Assembly (NCBI RefSeq): GCF_022832975.1
Contig: NZ_CP094846.1
Span: 1,151,501 to 1,215,500 of the forward strand
Length of the DNA stretch: 64,000 bases
Source: Ornithobacterium rhinotracheale
GTDB taxonomy: Bacteria > Bacteroidota > Bacteroidia > Flavobacteriales > Weeksellaceae
Direction: 5' to 3'
Shown piece by piece: positions 48,836-55,079 of the stretch; position 1 is the stretch's first letter; the number at the start of each line of letters is the position of its first letter. The notes under the pieces are model-generated. The model was not told the DNA's origin and ran no database searches. It was given only the letters and a program-made list of their open reading frames with translations. The position numbers and the translations under genes are program-made.

Positions 48836-49471
48836 TTACACATTTAGCTCAAATTTCACTTTATCACCTTTTAGTAGGCTCTTGGTTTTCTCCAAATTAT
48901 TCTCGTAAATGTGGACATTTCCAATATTGAGCGTGATTGACTTCAACGGTAAATCAATTTGCCGGCTAATCAAATACAAGTGGTAAATATCAGCTGGCAG
49001 TCCTAAATTCGCATCGCTGGAACGCTGGTAAGCCGAGACCACTAACTTGCCTTTATCTATCTGGAATTGCACCAACGAAAGGCAAAGTTGCTGATTGCTT
49101 TCTACGCCTGTTTCGCCTAGAAATAGCACATAATTTTTACTGCTCCGTTTTTCTCTATTAATTTGCTCAATTAAGCGTGGTAAACGCTCAAAATAAGTGG
49201 GGTAAGAGTTTACCAGTATCGGTCCGCAATAATCCCACCAGTTAATGCCTTTTTCTCGGTAGCGCTCTGTTAATCGTTCTCCCTTTTGAAAGAGTTCTAA
49301 TTCATTCTTGAGCTTCATTCGGGCGATGCCATGCCCCTCAAAAATTTCAAGCAAATCGGCAGGTTTGAGTTTCAATTGCTCATCCAAAAGATAGCGAATT
49401 TCGCCTTTTTTATTTCGTTGCGTTTTTCCTTTTCTGAGGATTTTTTCTAGTGTTTTGTGGTATTTATTCAT
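48836..49471 (-). CDS. Thymidylate-synthase-family enzyme, probable dCMP hydroxymethylase/methylase
   Basis: A 211-residue protein aligning with thymidylate synthase over most of its length. The catalytic Cys130 is in QLCLSLVQFQ, the phosphate-binding Arg150 in AYQRSSDANLGLPAD, and NVHIYENN corresponds to the TS THLYSNH segment. Asp161 replaces the Asn (N177 of E. coli TS) that selects dUMP; the Cys-to-Asp distance (31) equals that of T4 dCMP hydroxymethylase (C148/D179). It is shorter than host TS (~264), lacking part of the folate-side insert. It probably makes a 5-modified dCMP for phage DNA. It overlaps the Dam gene by 8 bp, so both act in the same cassette. Confidence 0.75.
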   Translation of the reverse strand: MNKYHKTLEKILRKGKTQRNKKGEIRYLLDEQLKLKPADLLEIFEGHGIARMKLKNELELFQKGERLTERYREKGINWWDYCGPILVNSYPTYFERLPRLIEQINREKRSSKNYVLFLGETGVESNQQLCLSLVQFQIDKGKLVVSAYQRSSDANLGLPADIYHLYLISRQIDLPLKSITLNIGNVHIYENNLEKTKSLLKGDKVKFELNV

Positions 49472-50315
49472 CTTCCTGTTTTTTATAGTGATACATTATA
49501 TCTTGGTAAGAAGTTTTATGCGTAGGGCAATTGGTCATAGCCGTACAAGTGGCATATTTAAATGGGTTTAGATTTTCACTCGTACGCGTACCAATCCACT
49601 GGCAGAGCTCCACGACTTGGCTTTTATTGCTGGTAAAATAAAAGAAACTCGAACCTTGTAGCGTTTCCAACACTTCCAAATAATCTGTGAGCTTCCAATA
49701 TTTGTTGCTGGCATAAGTGGCGGTATCGGTGCTTAAATAAGGTGGATCGGCAAGAAATACCACATTATCCAAATCTTTATACTTCTGGAATAAATGGCGG
49801 TAATCCTCGCTTACTACTTCAATGCCTGCGAGGTAATCGAACGCCTCGTCAAAATTGGTTTTTCGAATGGTATTGTAAAGGCTATCGTGTGTAAAATGCT
49901 TTAATTCGGTACCATAATTCATTGAAAATTTTAAACTCCCCGAAAGGGTTATCCAATCCACAAAACCGCGCTTATCGGCTCTTTTCAGCACTTCTAGTAC
50001 TTTCTCTTTTTCTTCGCCTCTGATGATTTTTCCGCGTGGTGTTTTAAGATTTAAAGCTCGGAGTTCCTCTAAAATCTTATTAGTTTCTGGAATGGCTTTT
50101 AAACGCTTTTGAAAGTTATCAAAGTCGTTATAAATTACCTTAGCCTCTGGGTGTACGCACTTCACGGTGTGGCTTAAAAGTCCCGAACCTCCGAACAAAT
50201 CCACATAAGTGGCATCGCTCGGGTAGTCTTTTAAAGCCGCTTTAAAATGTTTTACAAAATTCCGCTTTTGCCCTTGAAATGGCAAGGGTGCTGATTTAAA
50301 TTGTTTTCTTTTCAT
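49464..50315 (-). CDS. Dam-type (D12 class) DNA adenine methyltransferase
   Basis: A 283-residue methyltransferase with the D12-class order: N-terminal PFQGQKRNFVKHF (variant of the PFRYPGGK motif), SAM-binding DLFGGSGLLSHTV (~39-51), catalytic DPPYLS with Asp190. The middle specificity region is divergent, so the recognised sequence is unknown. No cognate restriction enzyme is nearby, so it is an orphan phage methylase, probably for protection from host restriction or for regulation. Its ATG overlaps the divergent TATATTTG promoter region that drives the hairpin RNA. Confidence 0.88.
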   Translation of the reverse strand: MKRKQFKSAPLPFQGQKRNFVKHFKAALKDYPSDATYVDLFGGSGLLSHTVKCVHPEAKVIYNDFDNFQKRLKAIPETNKILEELRALNLKTPRGKIIRGEEKEKVLEVLKRADKRGFVDWITLSGSLKFSMNYGTELKHFTHDSLYNTIRKTNFDEAFDYLAGIEVVSEDYRHLFQKYKDLDNVVFLADPPYLSTDTATYASNKYWKLTDYLEVLETLQGSSFFYFTSNKSQVVELCQWIGTRTSENLNPFKYATCTAMTNCPTHKTSYQDIMYHYKKQEDE

Positions 50316-50345
50316 TGTCTATTTTTTTAATTGTTTTTATATTTG
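50315..50345 (+). promoter_or_regulatory. Strong plus-strand promoter inside the prophage
   Basis: TTG at 50315-50317, 20-nt spacer, TATATTTG at 50338-50345: full Bacteroidetes consensus, opposite to all surrounding phage genes. Predicted start of transcription is about 50350-50353, the first base of the outer inverted repeat. Confidence 0.7.
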
Positions 50346-50349
50346 CCGT

Positions 50350-50483
50350 CCGACTCAACAAAAACACAAAAAAAGCCACGCAGGTACAGAAGACTTTTAG
50401 TCTTCTGTACCTGCGTGGCTCGTGTTTTAAATTGAGTCGGATCTATTTAAAAGCGGAGGACTTTTTTTTACTTCTCGTCCTCC
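50350..50483 (+). ncRNA. Candidate structured small RNA with 22-bp perfect hairpin
   Basis: Downstream of a consensus promoter the transcript would begin with an outer arm ccgactcaa (50350-50358) pairing with ttgagtcgg (50432-50440). It would continue into a perfect 22-bp stem (50374-50395 with 50399-50420, loop TTT). A second hairpin, ggaggac (50455-50461) with gtcctcc (50477-50483), may end it. No open frame of coding character exists on the plus strand here. It sits between the methylase and the spanin-like gene, antisense to phage transcription. An antisense regulator, decoy RNA or palindromic mobile repeat are alternatives. Confidence 0.5.
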
Positions 50484-50506
50484 AAAAAAGAAGTTTTAAA
50501 CGATAT

Positions 50507-51064
50507 TTAAGTTCTATTTAAAAGCCGTTTAAACGCTTTAAAAATACCAGTACTTGAACCTATGTAAACAATACCAAATAATATAACTGCCCAAAGCAAG
50601 TATTTAAAGTTATTAGCCAGTTTGATATTGTCTTGCTTTTGCCTTATTGTTATTTTTTCAAGTGCTGAAATAGAAACTTGCTGGTGCTCCAGCCGTGTTT
50701 GCAGTTCGCTTATTCTGCTATATAGCTCGTTACTATGCTTATGATTTGAGCTATCTTTTTGGCTTTTTTTCTCCGTATAAGTAGCGTTTTCTGCTACAAT
50801 TTCACGAAATGGTTTGCCCTTCCGATATTCCGTTATCCGTGCTGGTTTCGTGCTATCTTGCGAGCTTAGCGTGAAATCATAACCAAAATTTAATAGGCTA
50901 CTCAGTGAGTTATCCGTTTTTTCCAGATAACTGAAATCACTTTTATTTAACCTAAGGAATTGTTCGTTTTGTTGCACCTCGGTGAATACACGGCTCTCCA
51001 TTTTTGCCGTTTGTGTTTTGCAATTTGAAAGCAAAAAACACAATAGAATAAATATTACATTTCT
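50507..51064 (-). CDS. Spanin-like phage lipoprotein with coiled coil and C-terminal TM
   Basis: 185 residues from MRNVIFILLCFLLSNC (ATG at 51064, overlapping the endolysin stop by one base; an in-frame start at 51076 adds 4 residues). It has a lipobox LSNC, a long helical middle (NELYSRISELQTRLEHQQVS, ~110-150) and a C-terminal membrane helix (YLLWAVILFGIVYIGSS). A membrane-anchored coiled-coil lipoprotein just downstream of the endolysin fits a unimolecular spanin that fuses inner and outer membranes in lysis. This is by position and topology only. Confidence 0.55.
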   Translation of the reverse strand, partial: RNVIFILLCFLLSNCKTQTAKMESRVFTEVQQNEQFLRLNKSDFSYLEKTDNSLSSLLNFGYDFTLSSQDSTKPARITEYRKGKPFREIVAENATYTEKKSQKDSSNHKHSNELYSRISELQTRLEHQQVSISALEKITIRQKQDNIKLANNFKYLLWAVILFGIVYIGSSTGIFKAFKRLLNRT

Positions 51065-51441
51065 CATCCTTTCCATCTTGCCTTGGTTCCACGAATATCA
51101 TAATGCACAAATGTGGGATAAATGCCTAAACCGCCCTGTTTCATTTTGCCGTTGTAAATTAGCTTTTCAATGGTTGAGGCAAGTTTTTCAGGCGTTATGC
51201 CCTCCACACGAATATCGGCTGCCTTTCCTTGCAAATGTTGGCTATTTACTTTGCCGCCAATTCGGCGGTTGTGCGCCACGCTTCGGTAACCAGAGTTTAC
51301 CATTACAGGTTTGCCGAGAAAGTCGCGTAAAACTTGTAAATTCTTGGCTAGCGCCTGCAAGTTTTTGAGCACAAACTCGGGTGTCGTGCTTCCGTCGTGG
51401 CTCTCAAATTCTTTTAAATCAAAATCTTTGCTTAATCTCAT
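51064..51441 (-). CDS. Phage endolysin, M15 peptidase family
   Basis: 125 residues with the M15A signature: NSGYRSVAHNRRIGGKVNSQ, HLQGKAADIRVEG (His and Asp zinc ligands at ~69 and ~76) and FVHYDIRGTKARW (third ligand His near 112). It cleaves D-Ala-linked peptidoglycan peptides. It has no signal peptide, so release would need a holin, probably one of the two membrane proteins upstream. Its start overlaps the preceding stop by 4 bp. Confidence 0.9.
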   Translation of the reverse strand: MRLSKDFDLKEFESHDGSTTPEFVLKNLQALAKNLQVLRDFLGKPVMVNSGYRSVAHNRRIGGKVNSQHLQGKAADIRVEGITPEKLASTIEKLIYNGKMKQGGLGIYPTFVHYDIRGTKARWKG

Positions 51442-51689
51442 AACTTCAATTGAATTAAATAGTTAAAAAATACGATAGGGTTAATGGTAGCGGTAACATC
51501 GCCCCAATCAAACAAGCCATAAGCTAAATAGTCTCTTAGCTCGTTGAGAAAGGCAAAAGCAACGGTTACAAAGTAGCCAATTAAAAGAGCTCCCCACCAT
51601 TTAAAACCTAACAGGAGTAAGGCATAGGCGACAACAAATGTTATCGCCAAGCCTACTGCACTGTGCAATGCTTTGTCTACTGGTATCAT
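51438..51689 (-). CDS. Small phage membrane protein, possible holin
   Basis: 83 residues with about three hydrophobic segments (SAVGLAITFVVAYALLLLG, WWGALLIGYFVTVAFAFL, and a weaker C-terminal one). It overlaps the endolysin gene by 4 bp and the upstream membrane-protein gene by 4 bp. A holin role is inferred from size, topology and position next to the endolysin; no family recognised. Confidence 0.55.
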   Translation of the reverse strand: MIPVDKALHSAVGLAITFVVAYALLLLGFKWWGALLIGYFVTVAFAFLNELRDYLAYGLFDWGDVTATINPIVFFNYLIQLKL

Positions 51690-52024
51690 GCCGAAAGGTC
51701 TCCGCTAAAGGTTATCGCAATAATATATAAAATACCAAATAGCAACTCGCCGTTTAATGAGTACATGAGCGACCTGCCGTCGGTTATTTTAAAGGATTTC
51801 ACCCAAGCCAAGCTCACCAAATACCAGAAATGCAATGAAATCACATAAATAGTAATGGCGTAGGCCAAAGCACGCCAAAAGTTCAGCGGTGCGGGGTCTA
51901 TCCAATTCAGCCCAATGGCGTAAATAAAGCCAAGAATGATACCTTGCCCAATAATTCTCGTTACAAGTTTCACGGGGTTAAAACCTCGAAAAATCTTTTT
52001 CAAAAGTTTAAATAATTCTTTCAT
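51686..52024 (-). CDS. Small phage membrane protein
   Basis: 112 residues with four hydrophobic stretches (IIGQGIILGFIYAIGLNWI, FWRALAYAITIYVISLHFWY, SLAWV, LFGILYIIAITFSG). It overlaps the following gene by 4 bp. Possibly a second holin/antiholin of the lysis cassette; no family recognised. Confidence 0.5.
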   Translation of the reverse strand: MKELFKLLKKIFRGFNPVKLVTRIIGQGIILGFIYAIGLNWIDPAPLNFWRALAYAITIYVISLHFWYLVSLAWVKSFKITDGRSLMYSLNGELLFGILYIIAITFSGDLSA

Positions 52025-52035
52025 ATCTGTAAATT

Positions 52036-52440
52036 TTAAATGTTATTTTTTTGTTTTAGTTCATCGTTTTCGTAAGCCTTTCGGCAATGGTTGCGCTCGA
52101 TGAGAAAGAGCAAAGCATTAAGCACGGCACCTGTTCTGCTCATGGTTCCGTTTACTTCTTGCATGCCGAGGTCTGAGCTTAGGCTTAATCCGCGTTTGCC
52201 AAATTCTTTACCTTGCTTAGTTTTGAGGGCGCAGTTCCAAAGCGCGCGGAGCTCCGAGCAACCGAATACATCCCACCTATAAGCACTTTCACGGAAATAA
52301 TCTGCCATGCCCTTGAAAGCGTTTTTAAAGCCTTTTTTTCGGCAATCCTTGGCGAATACAATTGCCACATTTATAGGCGTAAGTGCCAGCACCAGCACAG
52401 GCGCGATAATGAAAATTAATAGGTTAATCAGTGTTTTCAT
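52036..52440 (-). CDS. Phage hypothetical protein with N-terminal membrane helix
   Basis: 134 residues starting with a strong hydrophobic segment (TLINLLIFIIAPVLVLALTP), then a basic cytosolic-type region with Cys-containing FGCSELRALWNCALKTKQ. The start overlaps the upstream gene by 17 bp. Nothing recognisable beyond its place in the late operon. Confidence 0.5.
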   Translation of the reverse strand: MKTLINLLIFIIAPVLVLALTPINVAIVFAKDCRKKGFKNAFKGMADYFRESAYRWDVFGCSELRALWNCALKTKQGKEFGKRGLSLSSDLGMQEVNGTMSRTGAVLNALLFLIERNHCRKAYENDELKQKNNI

Positions 52441-52870
52441 CTTCGTTGAATAAATTATTTATGTCATCAAGGTCGATGGACTTCTTCAAAATATCAATCT
52501 GCGAGGCTTGCCCTTTAAACACCACCTCGGAAAAATAATCGTAGGCATCTACCATTAAATTTTCTTCATCTTCGCCTTTTAAAGGCTCTCCAGTTCGCAA
52601 ATCTCTCTTTACTACTTGATAAGTATTGTCCACTGTCCAAGGTCGGTGACGCTGGCGCGTTACATGCGTGAACTTAGGCAGGTACTCGCCTTGTTGATTA
52701 AAATACTTTGTTTCGGCATCGTGTTCTATTATCTCGTATCGCTGCGAAATGCTAATCCCGAAATAATCAATCACGCGGATTAATCCACTTTTGGGATCGT
52801 TGCTAATCTGATGCTGGAATTTCCCTTTGAAAATCTCTTTGTTTTCTTCTAAGTTTATCGGTGTTTTCAT
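52424..52870 (-). CDS. Phage hypothetical protein
   Basis: 148 residues, soluble and acidic at the C-terminus (DLDDINNLFNEDENTD). A Tyr/Glu-rich centre (SQRYEIIEHDAETKYFNQQG) precedes RQRHRPWTVDNTYQVV. It lies 5 bp downstream of the tail-fibre-like gene and upstream of the lysis genes, so a tail-associated or chaperone role is possible but unproven. Confidence 0.5.
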   Translation of the reverse strand: MKTPINLEENKEIFKGKFQHQISNDPKSGLIRVIDYFGISISQRYEIIEHDAETKYFNQQGEYLPKFTHVTRQRHRPWTVDNTYQVVKRDLRTGEPLKGEDEENLMVDAYDYFSEVVFKGQASQIDILKKSIDLDDINNLFNEDENTD

Positions 52871-52875
52871 ATTTC

Positions 52876-53630
52876 TTATTTATAAATAGTTCCTAGTATA
52901 GTATTTCTATCAATGTATGTTAGATGAATTTTAAGCTCAACATTTGGCTGAAAAGCCTCTTTATTTGAGTATTTAATTTGTGGAATATTAGGCAGGGCAT
53001 CGCCGTTAAAATTAATCAAGGCTTTTCTTCCGCTAATAGCTCCCTCTAGGTCTAACTCAAATGTAGAGAGTGAACCTGTTTTGTGCGAGCTATTATTCAC
53101 GCCATAGATTAAAGCGCCAGTATAGCTAGCTGAGGCAAATCCACCAGTTCGTATCGGCTTAAACACTATTTTATTTTGGTCATAACTTCCGTAGTGGCTT
53201 GGGGGAAAATAGCCTAAATCTTCCTCCGTTGTGATTTTGCGCCATCTGTCATATCCCCAAACATTACTATTGCAACGAAAATACAAAGTGCTGAATCTCG
53301 CCTCATACATGGTTGATGAAATAAATTGAGTGGCACTAGTTGCATTTCCGTAGCTGAAAAGCATTCCCCTACCAAAAGGAAATGGATTATTTTTTACTTC
53401 TCTTTTTTTTACGCTAAAAAAACCTGTTTTACTTCTATCAAATTTATTAAGGTCGTCTTCGTTAAAGTCTTGCGTTTGACCATAATCTGAGGTTAGTCTA
53501 GTTTTCTGCCAATTGCTCGCGTCTTTTTGGGCAAGAGTACCCTTATTGTCCAATACCAAAACCTTAGAAAACTGCGTATTGGCGCTTTCCTTTTCAGTTA
53601 GATTTTTAACATCCTGTAAATCGTCAGCAA
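52876..53630 (-). pseudogene. 5'-truncated phage tail-fibre-like gene
   Basis: The open frame enters from the IS junction at 53630 without a start codon (FADDLQDVKNLTEKESANTQ then FSKVLVLDNKGTLAQKDASN), so the N-terminal part is lost. The C-terminal ~230 residues contain a receptor-tip-like, Gly/Asn/Tyr-rich region (SYGNATSATQFISSTMYEAR, WGYDRWRKITTEEDL) resembling tail-fibre or tail-spike ends. A TTG start at 53559 is possible but unlikely. First gene of the remaining phage operon; expression would now depend on a promoter in the IS. Confidence 0.65.
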
Positions 53631-53705
53631 AAAGTTTACCAGTTTAGGTTAAAAATAGTATAGTTAAAAAAAGAAAAAACTAACTTTACAAAAACCACTT
53701 AGAAC

Positions 53706-54056
53706 ATGGTAAAAAAACAAACAAAAAGCGAAAAGCTTATTAAAGAAGTTCGCCGTAATACACGCCAAGTGTACAATGCAGAACAAAAGATTTTAATCGT
53801 CATGGAAGGCTTACGTGCAGAGCTCAGTGTAGCAGAGCTGTGCAGAAAATATGGCATCAGCGAAGCTACTTATTACAAATGGAGTAAAGAGTTCATTGAA
53901 GCAGGAAAGAAACGTCTTTCGGGTAACGAAACAAGAGAAGCTACCAGTGAGCAAGTCAAAGATTTACGCAGAGAAAATACCGTATTGAAGGAGTCTTTGG
54001 CCGATTTGGTTATTCGTTATGACATTGTAAAAAAAAGCTTAAATCTGTTGGATTAA
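53706..54056 (+). CDS. IS3-family transposase OrfA
   Basis: 116 residues: N-terminal HTH (EQKILIVMEGLRAELSVAEL, then CRKYGISEATYYKWSKEF) followed by a leucine-zipper-like helix (VKDLRRENTVLKESLADLVI) that mediates dimerisation in this family. Frame 0 relative to OrfB in frame -1. The A6G slippery run near its end (54030-54037) allows production of the OrfAB fusion transposase. Confidence 0.92.
   Translation: MVKKQTKSEKLIKEVRRNTRQVYNAEQKILIVMEGLRAELSVAELCRKYGISEATYYKWSKEFIEAGKKRLSGNETREATSEQVKDLRRENTVLKESLADLVIRYDIVKKSLNLLD
54029..54037 (+). promoter_or_regulatory. Programmed -1 frameshift site in the IS3-type element
   Basis: A run A AAA AAA G (54030-54037) near the end of OrfA. A -1 shift enters a frame free of stops (KLKSVGLTPQFKKYMRLTAE) that joins directly to OrfB, the usual way IS3-family elements make active transposase. 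Confidence 0.75.
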
Positions 54057-54076
54057 CCCCTCAATTTAAAAAATAT

Positions 54077-55051
54077 ATGAGACTAACGGCAGAAGAAAAA
54101 GCAGAGATTATAGAGGTGGTAAAAAACTCTGAATTAGGCGTTAATAGGACTTTAAAGCAATTAGGCATTCACAAAAGAACCTTTTATAATTGGTATCACG
54201 CCTACAGCCAAAATGGTATTGATGGCCTTAAAGCGAAACGTAATCAAAAGCAACAATGGAATAGCATTCCCGATAGAATCAAACAAATGGTCGTTGAGAT
54301 TGCCTTGCAATATCCCCAGGAAACACCAAGGCTCATTGCCACAAGGTTCATTGATGAACAAGGCGTTTTCATATCAGAATCATCCGTTTATCGCATTTTG
54401 AAAAAACAGGGATTATTGGCCGATACACCGCATAGGTTCTTGGCGGCAGCAGATCAGTTTCATTCCAAAACCAATTTCGTGCATCAAATGTGGCAAACGG
54501 ATTTTACTTATTTCAAAATTATCGGTTGGGGATGGTATTATTTATCCACCGTCATTGATGACTACAGCCGATATATCGTTCATTGGGAACTATGTCCTAG
54601 TATGACTGCACAAGACGTCAAAAGAACCATTGATAACGCCATCAGTAAAGCCAAAATAAAAAATAGAAGGCAACCGCCAGTGTTGCTCTCCGACAATGGA
54701 CCTTGTTATATTGCTAAGGAGCTCAAAGATTACTTAATGAACACTTATGGAATTAGACACATACATGGAAAACCATTGCATCCGCAAACACAAGGGAAAA
54801 TCGAGCGGTATCATCGTTCCATGAAAAATGTAGTCAAATTACACCATTATTATGCTCCCGAGCAACTCGAAAGGGCTATTGATAAATTTGTGCAATATTA
54901 CAACTCGCAAAGATATCACGAAGCTTTAAATAATTTAACCCCTGAAGATGTATACCTAGGTAGACAAGACCAAATCTTAAAACTAAGAAAACAAGTGAAA
55001 ATAAATACTTTAAATCAAAGAAAATTAAATTATTGTTTTGGACTTATTTAA
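54077..55051 (+). CDS. IS3-family transposase OrfB (DDE integrase core)
   Basis: 324 residues with an N-terminal HTH (VNRTLKQLGIHKRTFYNWYH) and rve-type catalytic core. The DDE triad is Asp in WQTDFTYF, Asp in LSDNGPCY and Glu in GKIERYHRSMK, followed by the conserved YNSQRYHEALNNLTPEDVY. All residues are present, so the element may still be active. The reading frame is open upstream into the OrfA frameshift zone. Confidence 0.93.
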   Translation: MRLTAEEKAEIIEVVKNSELGVNRTLKQLGIHKRTFYNWYHAYSQNGIDGLKAKRNQKQQWNSIPDRIKQMVVEIALQYPQETPRLIATRFIDEQGVFISESSVYRILKKQGLLADTPHRFLAAADQFHSKTNFVHQMWQTDFTYFKIIGWGWYYLSTVIDDYSRYIVHWELCPSMTAQDVKRTIDNAISKAKIKNRRQPPVLLSDNGPCYIAKELKDYLMNTYGIRHIHGKPLHPQTQGKIERYHRSMKNVVKLHHYYAPEQLERAIDKFVQYYNSQRYHEALNNLTPEDVYLGRQDQILKLRKQVKINTLNQRKLNYCFGLI

Positions 55052-55079
55052 TTGTTTACTATATTAGCCTCAGTAAACT

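Larger units (their letters stand above)
48734..53630. mobile_element. Prophage remnant: one end with DNA-modification, lysis and tail genes
   Basis: Ten minus-strand genes with overlapping starts and stops. In transcription order they are: truncated tail-fibre-like gene, two small hypotheticals, two membrane proteins, an M15 endolysin, a spanin-like lipoprotein, a Dam-type methylase and a thymidylate-synthase-like enzyme. No replication, capsid or integrase genes remain; the right side is cut off by an IS. Tandem 22-bp repeats at 48734-48777 may be transposase-binding sites of a Mu-like phage end. DNA-modification genes at the end recall the place of mom in Mu. Confidence 0.7.

Noticed and set aside
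48778-50442. The octamer AGTCGGAT occurs at 48778 and 50435, with a near-inverted copy (TCCGACT) at 50349, hinting at element ends
   Set aside because: An 8-bp match is expected by chance in 64 kb, the surrounding bases do not extend it, and the copies do not bracket a coherent unit.
50315-50521. Plus-strand open frame over the hairpin
   Set aside because: Composed of inverted-repeat and homopolymer sequence, no family features; the structure is better explained at the RNA or DNA level.
53706-55051. IS as the source of the phage fragment beside the CRISPR array
   Set aside because: No IS end sequence is present near 19170-19710.
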